From Chrysaora quinquecirrha (Eukaryota > Cnidaria > Scyphozoa > Semaeostomeae > Pelagiidae): a stretch of 64,000 nucleotides of DNA. Positions within the stretch are counted from its first letter, which is position 1; every line of letters starts with the position of its first letter. Below, piece by piece: positions 1 through 12,400 of the stretch. The stretch covers positions 2,859,426 through 2,923,425 of the forward strand of contig JACTAT010000010.1 of the NCBI GenBank assembly GCA_014526335.1, written 5' to 3'. Below the pieces are notes generated by a model. That model searched no databases and had not been told where the DNA came from. It saw nothing but the letters and a program-made list of their open reading frames with translations. Position numbers and translations under genes: made by a program.

Positions 1-411
1 TTATATTTCCCTATTGTATTGCCCCAAAATTGTTGCTTCTGCCCCCGCCGCTCTGCATTGCTTCCGGTGCCCTTGTTCACATTCAACTGCTCAAGCGATA
101 TGGTACAAGTGCAAATAAGAGCTCACATTACAATATAGCAATATAGATAACAGTATGCTGAACTGCAGGACAGCAAAACAAAAAATAAAGGACAGGGAAT
201 AACCCTGACGCATTTCCCCTAGGAGTATTGTGACTCAGCACGACAAACACCAGGAGATTTTGGGGTGGTGGGTGCGTGGAGACAAAACGCCCTGGGTTTC
301 CATTCTCTGTCCCCGTGGCACTGCTGCCACTTGAAAGGGTAATGCAAAAGGTTGGTTATAGATTGACCATTGGCAAAATCTTGACCTTCTCTCCTGGAAC
401 AGTTGCTTCAC
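1..411. other. Left-edge stretch, probably ITFG2-like intron
   Basis: No ITFG2-like coding could be recognised in this stretch. The open frame that runs on from the exon to position 235 loses resemblance to the family after about residue 96, so it is probably read-through into an intron. The remaining exons would lie beyond the left edge. Confidence 0.4.
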
Positions 412-738
412 CTCCCTGATGATCATTAGGGGGGCCTCTGCGTCGATTTGATCAAAAACAAAACAGGATCCTTCTGTATTCAAACACAACACAGCATTCT
501 TATATTCATTCTTAATATCTCCAACAATAATACACGTCACGCAGCCAAGGCTTGGGCAGGTTTTCCATGGTTTTGTTGACTTCCCTTTGAAAATATAAAG
601 TTGTCCAGCCGTGTTGCAGATCAGGAGTTCGTTCCCGCCATCTCCATCAACATCACCAAAAGCTATCGAGTTTTTGTAAATTGTCCCTTGGAATTCTAGC
701 TCTAATCTATCGACTAATGATACAGATCGCGTTGCCAT
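412..738 (-). CDS. ITFG2: ITFG2-like protein, first coding exon (partial gene)
   Basis: ITFG2 is a subunit of the KICSTOR complex, which holds GATOR1 on lysosomes for amino-acid control of mTORC1. The frame opens with MATRSVSLVDRLELEFQG, close to the family's start, followed by an FG-GAP-like blade (FGDVDGDGGNELLICNTAG), a PW motif (KPWKTC) and a second blade with VGD and VFD. The chosen start is the first Met of the conserved block. A plausible donor (GGGAG|GTGAAG) ends the exon at 412 after 109 codons; the exact end is uncertain because similarity fades after about residue 96. The rest of the gene is outside the window, or the copy is truncated. It is transcribed away from NOMO, with the two starts 2.7 kb apart and a transposon between them. 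Assignment rests on recalled family motifs, not a search. Confidence 0.62.
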
Positions 739-1469
739 TTTGAATTAAGTTATTATTTGCTCTTTTGGTAGTAAGTAAATTTTACTCTTTAGGCCGATGG
801 AAATTTTATATTAGTTTAGCGTCACTTTCCTCCTGAAAATGTCATGCGGCATTTTTTCATTATTCATTATTCATTATTTTTGTTATAGTGCCATATAGAG
901 GCCTGTCACCCTTATGTATGGCGCACTTTGATGGGCCTAAGCCTTGCAGCAATGTTTTTGTTTTAGTCGCGTAATTTCTTAGAGCTGCGCCGACGCAACT
1001 CGAAAAGACAAAGTGTCTTGTTGATGATTCGCGAGATGAAATAATGGCTTTATTGTTTGTTTTGACGCTCGCAACTTCAAGAAACAATAAGTTGTTTCCG
1101 GTTACCAGTTGTTTCGTGTTGGGTATCAATTTTCAAATTTTTTCCTTCTTTATCCACTCCAAATTTTTCTCGCTGCAGTTTCTTTCATCGGTGAGAGAAA
1201 AACAAGCTGAACTGTGCTCAAGTTGTTAATTTAGGCCTCTTGGATAGAAAAATAATGTTTCACTTGCCATTTGTTTTAGACTTTCAACAAAAATTTAATT
1301 TTTTCTGTTGCCTTTGAAAAACTAATCTGTCGCCCTTTGGCGCAGTAAATGCTTTTCAACAATAAAGTTGATTCTCTGGCTTTGCTTCACGCGATTTGTT
1401 TGTATCGAACCGAAGGAATCAAAAGGATTTTACACTCCAATTGGCCTGCGTTAAAGGGTGACCAAATGG

Positions 1470-1676
1470 GAGGGTCGTATAGGGGGGGTCCTTGTTCCCC
1501 TGTTCCCTTTGAAAATTGTAATTTGTTCCCTTGAGATTTGTGGAATTTTCAGAGTGTTCCCTGAAAAATATGCGCAAAATGTTCCCTTGTTCCCCTAATT
1601 TCATGCAAATGTTCCCTGTTCCCTAAGCCATTTTGGGGCTTGTTCCCATGTTCCCCAGAACCCCTATACGACCCTC
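1470..1676. mobile_element. Nested MITE, GAGGGTCGTATAGGGG termini
   Basis: Inverted ends (GAGGGTCGTATAGGGG at the left, its complement ending at 1676) enclose a C/T-rich interior with repeated GTTCCC words. AAATGG is duplicated at 1464-1469 and 1677-1682, consistent with a target-site duplication. It lies inside the Harbinger-like element, so it inserted later. Confidence 0.65.
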
Positions 1677-1770
1677 AAATGGCGATTTCGCGTCTGAAAA
1701 CACGCAACATTCCGAACAAAAAATCTTTAATATTTATTGTCAAATTCAACTCAGATTAAACAAACAAATA

Positions 1771-2207
1771 AGTATATCCTCGATTATCCGAACAGGTTGA
1801 ACTCAATTTTACGGAGGGTCGTTCGGATAAGCTAAAAATTCGGATAACCGAGGACGACAATTTCACTTGCTAACCTTCCTTTCAAGTTTATTGTTACTGT
1901 ACACAGGTGCTTAATAGTTGCTCAAATGGGTTGCAGACGATATTGGTAGAAATTTTTCGATGCAAATCAGCTACATTAAATACAACCGAAAGAATGTTTT
2001 TGTTTCTGATAAAGTTAAAAGCCGGTAAAAACGAAAGATAACCGATTTAATATAGCGACTGGTTAAAGTAATACAATAATTATATTGGACAAAGATTCGA
2101 AGTAGTGAGGCTTACATTTGGTCAATCTAAAGAAGGGTTAAGAAGTTTTTGCGCTTCGGAAAATTTAGGTTTGGATCATCGAGGTTCGGATAATCGAGGG
2201 TGTACTG
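1771..2207. mobile_element. pogo/Tigger-like MITE
   Basis: The ends carry the inverted motif CCTCGATTATCCGAAC (left at about 1778, right complement at about 2184-2200), a well-known terminal motif of pogo/Tigger elements. The interior has further GTTCGGATAA and ATTCGGATAACCGAGG words. No transposase frame remains. Confidence 0.65.
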
Positions 2208-2827
2208 TAGTTAAAAGGTCAATCTTTAAGTATTTTAACAGCTTGAAGAATTTTACGCATTAAAATAACGTTTTCTAGGCTCAAGTTTGGAAACTGCGCC
2301 GACTGCGCCACATTGGCGAAAGGACTCTATAGCTGGAGAACGCATCGAATACATTAATTAATCGGAACAAATTCATCCAGACATGTTCAACAAAGATCCC
2401 GCCCATCAGAGATTCGGTACTAGCTCGAGCTTTCAAATTACTCGAGTCCTCTCTCTTCTCGTCACGTGTTTTTATTTTCAAAATCGAATTATTTGGAAAA
2501 AATAATGCAAGGCATTTGAAAATAGAAAACACAGTAAATTACTACTCGATTACGTAATCGAATGTCGAAATTTCGCTAACATTATCAGATCGGAACACAC
2601 TAGCAAGGTGATTAGACGGGGGCAAGAGCAACTTGAACATTTGAACCATGGTACGACAATTGGTGGTGGGTAGGCAAGCAAATGAAGTGGGTGATGTATT
2701 GTTCTTGTTAAGAATGGTCAATTTGTATTGGAATAATGAAATTTTGTAAAATAATGAACTTTTTTGCGCGGGCACGTAAACTGATGCGGGCGGGTGACGC
2801 TAAACTAATATAAAATTTTCATTGGCC

Positions 2828-3466
2828 TTACTCCTTTGCCAGCTTTCACATTCTGAACCTGTCATGTTTCAGATAAAATTGCACTCCCCTCCCTTGTTCT
2901 TTCCCTCCCCCCTCTTTTTCAGCAACTTCCGCAAGCCTCCTTTCCAATCTATGCCTCGCTTTTAGCGGTAGGCCGCTTTCTTTCTTTCTTTTCAAAACTG
3001 CATCCAGAGCAAGGTGGACGCACAAGTTGCCAATGGTCTGCATGGAAAATCGACGGTAAAGCGGTTGTACAACAGTTAATTAGTGCTGTAGGCCAAGAAA
3101 GAAAGTTGGGTATTGCTTAGATCAGAAATTTGCTGAGGAAGGAATTGCTCTCACCTACCCACCACCCCAAGCTGAAGAGTTTTTGTGTTGTATGAGGCCC
3201 ATCATATCACCCAAATTGAATTGAATTGGTAATGTCTAATTTCTGAATGGAGGTCATGAGAAGAAAGGGTCAATAAAGGACAAATTATTTAGAATCATCA
3301 TCAAGAGAATTTTCTGTGCAATTTCAAATAAATCTCAAGAAAGCTGTATATTTATATGTAATCACACAACATAGCCAGGTCAAGATAGAAAGAGAGAAAA
3401 AGACCATCTCAAGACCTTATTAGAATACTGTAGCACAGCAAACATTCAACTTCAAGCACAATCATC
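2828..3466. other. NOMO upstream region
   Basis: About 640 bp between the transposon and the NOMO initiator codon. No coding sequence was recognised. A TATA-like word (TATATTTATATG near 3347-3358) lies about 110 bp before the ATG; whether it is a promoter is untested. Confidence 0.3.
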
Positions 3467-6400
3467 ATGCTATCGTCAAAGTCTCCAAAGGCATTAACAA
3501 CATTAACTATTATTCTAATTGAACTTACAAGCATTTTAGTCAACACTGTAGTTGCTCAAGATATTGTAGGATGTGGTGGTTTTGTCCAGTCAACAGTCCC
3601 GATAAACTTTGAGAGAGTTGAAGTGAAGCTGCATACAAAACAAGGTGCATTAAAGTTCAAGACGGAATGTGCTCCAAATAATGGCTATTTTCTAGTTGCT
3701 GTTTATGACAAGGTATATGCAATAAAAGCCCCTTTAATTCATTAACAAAGTGCCAGTCTGGATTTCTTGGCGATTGAGCACTCAATTTGAGTGCATACCA
3801 TGTAACCACAACACTGGATGGAGAATACCCAGTTTGAAGAAACCTGGCTTGGGTCCTAGTTCTAAAAGTTTCTTAATTTTTGGCCCAATTTAGTTTCAAA
3901 AGTTTCTTAACATTTTCTTAATTAATTGAAATAAATTGCAGTAAAAATGACAAAAACCTTCTGTGGAATACAGTGTTGCTTACAGGGGCAAGAAATCGCT
4001 TTGAATTAGCCACGCAAGTGCAAGAAATCACACAGAAATGCTTGACAACTAATAACTACCTCTGTAAATGTGAAATCAGTATGTTGGAAAACTCACACAA
4101 AACTTTCTTAACTCCTTTCTCCTAGTTCTAAAAGTTTCTTAACTTTTTGGGTGTCTGGTTGTAGGTTTCTTATAAACCGGTTTCTTATAAAAAAAATGTG
4201 TAAGCCAGCCAAGACTAGCTTTGCGCCAGAGCGCATTTTCAACCTGGGATGACAGCACCCCAGGGATCTCTGGTATAGGCTACATGGAATGCACAGCTAG
4301 GGTTGAGGTCTCCTTTGTTAATCTACTAGTTACAAGATTCTAGCACCTTGCTGGCAACATGCAACATGCTCGCACTCACAATTTAGCTTGCACATCTCCT
4401 ATTGTTTGACCTATTGTCATGTTAATAAATTTATTGTTTTTCCAATCTGCTCCCAGCAACGCATAGGAAAAAATTTGCATGTTTTCCAATCTTCTAGCAA
4501 AGCTCTAAACCTATCACAAATGCAGACTGGCAGCTCACCAGTGGGTTACTTGAATGTAAAAATACTGTCAAAGCTTCCATTCTTTTGCTTTTTTCTTTCA
4601 GGGGAGTATACTTTGAAGATTGATCCACCAAATGGATGGGGATTCAGTAAGTTTATCTCAAAGAAACATTTATTTTATTTGGAATCACTGGGAATTGCCC
4701 CCCTGTTGGAATTTCTCAAATTTTTATTTGCAAATAATTTCTGTCTTTTTTGAAGATCCAACTGAAATTTCTTTGAATATTGATGGGAAAACAGACCCAT
4801 GTGTAAAGGGACAGGATATCAATTTTAAATTTACTGGTTTCTCTGTCAATGGTTTGGTGAGTAAACTAAAATAGGGCACCTTTATACCTGTTTTGTCTTT
4901 GCTATTCATTAATTCCTTCTGACATGGGTAAATGAGTCCCCGGGGGGGGGCATTGAGAAGCAGAGTGGGCCTGGGGGTAATGTAATCATAATTGGCCTTT
5001 AGGAGGTTTCAGAGGGAACTATAAAGAGAATTTAAATTTTTGCGGCCCCCCTCACAGCATGGGCCCAGACCTCTGCCCCTGCTGGACCCCCGTCTCCACG
5101 GTACTGACCCAGAGTATTCATTCAAGAATATTGTATAAAAAAATGTGAAATACATTGCTTGCTTTGCTCTCTTGCATAATTGCTTTTATAATGTATCATT
5201 TTTGCAGATTGGAAGCAAGGGAAGACCACTAGGACCATCTGGGGTTGAAGTCCAGTTGAAAGGTAACAGATTATTCTTTTCACACAAAACAATTACTGTT
5301 TTTGAGCAAAATTTCCAAGATTTTCAAGGAATAAATTGCCCCTTTCCTTAATATTTATTTTTATACCCATTACTTTGCAATTGAAGCCAGTGGCTTTTAC
5401 TATGGCCCCAATTTAACTGTTTTAAAATTGGGAGAAACAGTGGAAACATCTCTGGACATACTTAAAAGCTTTCCTCATTTGGACTCTTCAATTGACACTG
5501 TTAATCTTCCTGCTTCATCCTGCAAGCTGATTGGTTTTTAAAACACAATGCCAAGTCGACTTCATATCTGGGTATAAATTTTGTCTTAGTCATTTGTTAC
5601 GTTCTGTTTCTGTCTTCTATACTCTGAGGAGTGTCAGGCGAGAAAAAGCTTTTAAGTACAGAATTGTTTGTCAAGAGGTATTCCACTGTTTATCACAATC
5701 GAAATTTGCTACCACTTAAGTATAAACTCTTTTAATCAATTTACCATTCCGTTTGTAGGTGACTCTGAAGATATTAGAAAGAACACAACTATGGATGGAG
5801 GAATGTAAGTATTAATTATCATTATGAATCGATGATGATGACTGTTGGAAAGTACAGTCAAATAATACAGTCAGTAAACAAACAATTGTCATCTTTCGTT
5901 TGTTTTCTAATCATGATGTTTTAGCTTCTGGCTATACTATTCATAATTAAGTTGTATGACCGATTGGATATATTTTCATTAATAATCATTATGTCTTTGT
6001 TCATCAGTCGTTTTTCCATCATTAGATCTGAAAGGAGCAGCATTCGGCCTTGCAAGAAGCATTTGAGGCAGTTCTAACCATTTGATTTTTATTTTCAGAT
6101 TTAATTTTGTCAATGTAATGCCTGGAAAATACCAGATAACTGCATCGCATCCGGTTTGGACATTGCAACAGGTATAAATGTTTGTAATACCTATTACACA
6201 TCTAATACCTCAAATATTCATTTAAGCAATGTCTTTTCTTCGATTTTTGCATTCACGTCCAGTTTTGCATTTATTGCACACAGCTATCGAGTAGCATAAG
6301 AAATATATAACCTTACCTTTTCAATGAGATTTACACATGTACTGAACTCCCACTGAACTTTGATTATTATCTCTTTCATTCTAGAGTACTACTTCTGTAG

Positions 6401-9400
6401 TGGTAAAAGATGACAATGTTTACAGCGATAAAGACATATTGGTTTCAGGATATGACGTTAAGGTGAGACATTACTATATAGTTAAGATACTACGCCAGAA
6501 ACTTTTTATTTTTTGTCAAATTCTATTGTAACTTTAATTGACTCTTTCTCTTCAGGGTCACGTTTTAAGTGCGGGTGAGCCAATCCAAGGCGTGATGTTT
6601 TTGCTTTTCTCTGATGATGCAAAGGAAGAGGTAGATACAAATTTCAGTTTTGCTGCACGATTAACAATATGCGTATTTTTGTTCATCTTAGTAGCTGATA
6701 GGGACATTTTGCCCAAGAAACAAAATGCCTACCCATATTTTTCCAAAGTTCTGAAAATTTCCTGACAATATTTCTTATCCAACATAGTGCGCCAAAAATA
6801 CCACCACAGTAGTGCGTATCCACCACAGTAGTGCGTATAGATTCGCTAGCGTGTGAATACTGGCTATACCTATACACTCGTCTTTTTTTTACGAGATCTA
6901 CAAGTTCATCAGGACCTTAGGACCCTAGCCAGGGACCCTAGGACCCCAGCCAAGGCCCTTTCCAGGGGCTTATTCGGGGAGGGTGTTTTCGTTCTAGGGT
7001 GGGGCTAATTCGGGGGGAGGGCTTATTGGGGGGGGGCTAATTCGAGGATTTACCGAATACAATGCTGTGTGGGATACAAATGTTCGTTTTGCTTTTTTAG
7101 GACCTATCAGGATGCAAAGAAGTTCCGGCGAGTCTTCTGGAAAAATTGACCAAGAAAGTGAACCTCGCAAAAGTCTGTGCTGCTGTTTCCGGTGAAGATG
7201 GTGTTTTTATCTTCCCAAGTGTTCCTAGCGGTGATTATACCTTGGTAAATGATATTTTCTTTCCATTTTCTACTTTAAACCTGCTAAAAGCTAATTTAAA
7301 ACTAAAAACTTCCAACTTAAAACTTAAAACTTCTAACATCCCGAAGTTGATTGGACTATCTGCAGAAGTACATATAACTTAACTTAAGACTAAGACCCCT
7401 TTTATCGCGAGAGTTGCCGGATGATCCGATCTAGAGCCAGTTTTCGCTCGAAAACGCCTTCCGTTTACATGGGATCTCTTTGATCCATACCTTTTCTGGC
7501 TCAATTTAGAGAGAGTTCTAGATCTGTTCAGTAGTAGAGCCAGCTCGTCTTGGGTTCTGTTAAGGTTGCCAAGCTTCTCAGTCACTTCTCGTTAGACTGC
7601 TGTGAGGTCAGCATCTGGATGGGTGATTTCCCAGATGGATTAATTAACTTTTCAAGGTTACAACTTTTGATTGTTCACTATATTTTACATTCTTTGTTAG
7701 CGTGTTGTATTCTTTTCTTAGCTTTCTTATTTGCTTTTCTTTTTTGATTTCAGGTTCCATATTACAGTTCAAATGACATCATATTTGATGTTGTTCCAAC
7801 GAAAATCACATTTAAAGTTAATTATAAAAGTGTTATGCTTAAGGTAACTATTTGCTCTTTCCATTTATTACTTTTCTGTAGTCCATTCTTTATCTAGAAG
7901 GTGCTGTGGCGTCGTGGTGTAATCCAGCCGACTCTTGGTGTCAGAAGCCCAGCTAGGTCGGGTTTCGAGCCCCAGTCACGATAGCGTCACAGCCAGCGTC
8001 AAGGGGTACTGGGCTACTGGGTACTGGGCTACTGGGCGCCTAGCGACTGGCACTAAAAGACCATTTCACCTTCACCGTCTTCACCTATCTTTCTTCATTT
8101 TTTGTTTCGTTCTTGCGTTATAAATTACTTCGTTGTTCAAGTTTCTTATCGTCACCATTTTGTTTTAGACTCCTTTTCAAGTACACGGGTTTTCTGTCAC
8201 TGGCAAAGTTATTGATATCGAGGTTAGAATATAGCTTTTTTGAAGTAGTTGTTCATTCACTCATTGCTCTTTCCGGCTTCCATTGTTAATGCTATTAATT
8301 AAAGTTCGCTCCGTTGTTATCTTGTTTAGATTTTTACTGTTATTCTTTAACCTTACAGTTAACTCCTATATAAGAAGCCGGTTTGTTAAAACCTTTTAAA
8401 AACTTAAGAACTTCACCGAAATATTAAGAAACCTCAGAAATTCTATCAGAGAGTCTATTTTGAGAGGAGAAATATTTGTGTAACACGTATTTACACGTTA
8501 TTTTCTGCCACTGTGACTCTTAAAACCCTTATAACCTATTTTTTGACCTCTCGCATTTTTATTATTTGAACAACTTCATTTTAAGTGATATACTAACATT
8601 TTTCGTTCAAGCATTTCTCATGCCACTTTCGATTCTACAATTTATCTAACATTGAACTAGGGAAGGGGGAAAACTGGGGAAATAGGGGAGCTGAAAAAGC
8701 AAATTTCAGGTTTGCCTCAACAATTTTGTCCATGATTATAGGCCCCGGGATATATTTCTAATTAAGTAAAAAATGTGCTTTCTGTTCTTATTTGAAGTTC
8801 TTTTTCAAAGGGCAAAGGTATACCCAGTGTATCTGTTGAACTTGGTAAGAGTAAAAAAGCTGCTGTTACGAATTCGGAAGGAGCATTCTTAATGGAAAAT
8901 GTCACATCTGGTACCTACAATATTAAGGTAAGCATTTTGTTTTCTTCCGAGCGAAGTAACATGAGAGCAGCAAGAGCACTACTACCGTAAATCCTCGAAT
9001 AAACCACCACCCCTGAATAAGCCCCCCTCGAATAAACCCCCATGGGGAATTATTCGAAGGCCTTATGAATTTGTTTTTTTTTCTATATTGTATCTTTCAA
9101 CGAATTAAAACGCTAAAAAAACTAGTGCTGACAGGTTGTACCATCAATTCAACCAATAATCAGCCATTGGCTGTTGGTAAACAGCTGATTTTGATTGTAG
9201 AACACAGATACGTTATCTTTTTTCTCTCTGCTATTCCTTCGAAAATGGACTGGAACTATTGAACTTTAAAATAAGCCCTACCCTCGAAGAAGGCCCCCTC
9301 AAATAAGCCCCCACCAGAAATTCGTTCTTGCAAATTCGAGGATTAACGGTAGGTTCATATGTAACTTTTTTAAAGTCTTGCACAATTGACACCTTTTTCC

Positions 9401-12400
9401 ATTTAATTTTTTTTTAGGCCAGTCTGGATAACCACTTCTTCGATGTCACCGAAACACACATTAGCCCAAATTCTCCGCGAATACCTGAAATTCAAGTGAA
9501 AAGGTTCAGTGTATGTGGCACCGTGGATATTTTCAATATGCCACCTGGAATATCTCAGGTATTGTAAAAAAAATTAGTTTCTGCCATCCTTACTTGTTCG
9601 TTGAAAAGCTTGTTGAAGTCTACCCGAAGATTGCCAGTCCCGGGGGGGGGGGTAACGGGGGGTAACTCCCATATGGATGGAAACGGGATGTGCCATTTTT
9701 TAAGGTACCTTTTTAATGATGAAAAATAAATTTTGGGGTATCAGTTTTGCTGAAATTACAAACTTGAGGGTATCATTTTTGAAGATGATCAATTTTGATA
9801 AAGTCACAATAACTGCCAAATAAGTTTCAGCTGTATAATTCCAAACAAAAAATGTTTTGGTGTTTTTATATATTATAGTCCAATTGCTCTGTGAAATTTA
9901 GGGTATACTTTTAAAAATTTTCATAAATTTTGGGGCCAACTTTTTATTACGAAAATGGCACAACCCCGTCACTGATCTATGGAACTAACCCCCCCCCGGG
10001 TTGCCAAAACTCTCCGTCAATTCTCCGTCAACGGTCCACTGATATTTGGCTCTTGCATTGCTCCAAGGAAGCATTTTCTTATTTAGTGACTCAAGGACTG
10101 ATTGAATGGAATTGCCAAGGAAAGACTTAATGAGTTATGATTCCGAGGGTAGACTTATTACAGGAGTCCCTGTCCTCGTAAACAGCAACAGCAGCAATAA
10201 TAACCCAGTAGCTGTTTGCTCAGAGAGGCTAGTTTGAGCGGTTTTGAGACTTGTCGTTAAGGTGTTGACGATAAACATGATTCGTGCAATAAGTGTTGCT
10301 GAGGGTATTCGTTCTAGAATACTTGTCTGGGGAACAAGCTGCATTACCCCCTGTAAGATCGTAAGATAAGCAAATTTATATCTCTTTTATATATATTCAA
10401 TATGAAAGAATTACTTTATACACCACGATATATATCTCTAGACAAGTCAGCGGAAGGTTATGCTCCTTCGCAATGGTTCTCAGAATGCTGATATGGTCAC
10501 AGCGTCAACAGATGAAAGTGGGAAGTTCTGCTTCGAGGCTAGCCCTGGAGTTTATCGTATTGAGGTTGGTGATTACAACTTTCTACTTTCAAATTGTCAA
10601 CGGAAATGCAGTGACTGGACTGAAGGTGAAATGGTGTATTTAGCGCCAGCCACCCCACCCTGAGCGATTCTAACAGCAACAACACTGAGCGAAAACAACA
10701 ACAACATCTAGCGAAGTAGTATAACTTATGTAGTGAGTCTATCGCTAAACTACAACTCAGGTAATAAGTCTAAACCAAGATGGCGGTTTAGAAATGCATC
10801 AATCAGGTGAAGCTGGATTAACATGTGGTATTTTTTAGAACACCAATCAGTTTACGGCCTACGAAAGTTTTATAAAGCTCGAAGACTATACCTGCCAGAA
10901 AAATTAGTTGTTCATGTCTGACAAAAAGAGATAAGGAAGGAAATGTATTGAAATGATACGGCATAAGTCAATGATTTGATGTTTAATTTTGATGATAAAC
11001 CCTGCTATCGTTTTTCGTCAGGCCTTGATCAGCTCATCAGAAGCCAAACTTGGGTTGATGCTATCTCCAGCAGTTGTTGAAGTTGCAATCACAAATGGCC
11101 CAGTTTTAGACATCACTTTCAAACAATTTCTTGCTACAGTCTCTGGAAGCTTGAAATGCATTGGTATGGACAATTTTACTGCTTTTATTGCTAAATATAC
11201 TATTCAAATCCAGTTCAGCCCCACTCTTTCTACTCCGCTACAGCAACTACAATAAAATATTGCTGTTTCCTCGAAGTGGGACTCATCATCTTCAAGTCAA
11301 AATGTCGAGCTGATATGCGTAGTTGGAGCGGCGTGATGGATTGTGGAGGAGCATAGACTACGGTACGACGAATGTAATAAGTCTAGGGATCTTACTGCAA
11401 AATTTTAGGTTTTAAAGGAGGGAGGGGCTTTGTAGCTGTTTCCCGAAAGAGTGGGAAGAATTTAATAAGTCTATAAAATCCTGTCTTTGTTATATAAAAT
11501 ATTCGCCAAACCATTTAACTCAATCCTGTGTTCATAGGATCTTGTGGTGATAGTAAAGTCACAATGACATCTCTTGAAAGAACAAGCCAGGAAAAGCTAC
11601 AAGGAGTTGTAAGTAACTCTATCTTCGATTTATTCTTAATCTTAATCTTAATCTTAATCTTAATCTTAATCTTAATCTTAAGCCTTGGATGCTACCTAGA
11701 CTTTTAGCCCTGTATGTTACCTGGACTTAGCCCTATTTAAATACACGATGTTCACAATAGCTTTTTAGGCCTTTTATTTCCTGAATCAAAGAAGTAGATA
11801 TTTAGATTTTCATTTAGATCCTCTCAACGTTAACGTTTTGTTGCCTCTACAGTGCTCCGATACTCTTAACCTGGGAAAGTGGGGATCAATGTAGAAATCA
11901 GTCCTTTAGAGTCTATTTTATATTTGAGCCTGATTGTAGTCCTGATACTTGCTGCGCCAAAACAGACAAGTGATATGGGAAGATCCGCATTACATGTTTT
12001 GTCTCTTGCTGGAACACTCTGTACAATCCTGGACAAAGTTAAGAGATAATTAGGAAAATCGAATCCCCCTCTCGTCATAGTTGGACGCCATCTCCCCAAA
12101 GTTAATGTTGAAGACTTGAAAGACTTTAAAGTTTTTTTTGTGCCAGATCCCTGCACTTTTATGCTGAAAGAACATTGACTTCGGGGGGAGGGTTATCTAC
12201 TAATAAATTAGGCATTTATTTCCCAATGTAGTCGGACATTGCTAGTGTCTCCTAAGCTTTTGTCCAGGAGTGTAGCTGTTTTTTCAGTTTATGTTACAAT
12301 GAAGAAGGTTGATAATATCAAATTCAGGTTTGGAAGAAGGTGAATAATTTTTTGCAACTCTATCATTACTTTGACTGACAGGGGATAATTTGCGATTAGA

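Larger units (their letters stand above)
792..2827. mobile_element. PIF/Harbinger-like non-autonomous element, 2.0 kb
   Basis: Terminal inverted repeats of 34 bp lie at 792-825 and 2794-2827, with two mismatches between them. They start with GGCC and end in TTTAGCGTCAC. The element is flanked by TTA on both sides (789-791 and 2828-2830). A GGCC terminus with a TTA target duplication is typical of the PIF/Harbinger superfamily. No transposase frame is present, so it is non-autonomous. Two smaller elements are nested inside (1470-1676 and 1771-2207). Confidence 0.75.

Noticed and set aside
4935..5105. Another CCCGGGGG MITE
   Set aside because: Only one G-rich end was visible and no convincing inverted partner was found.
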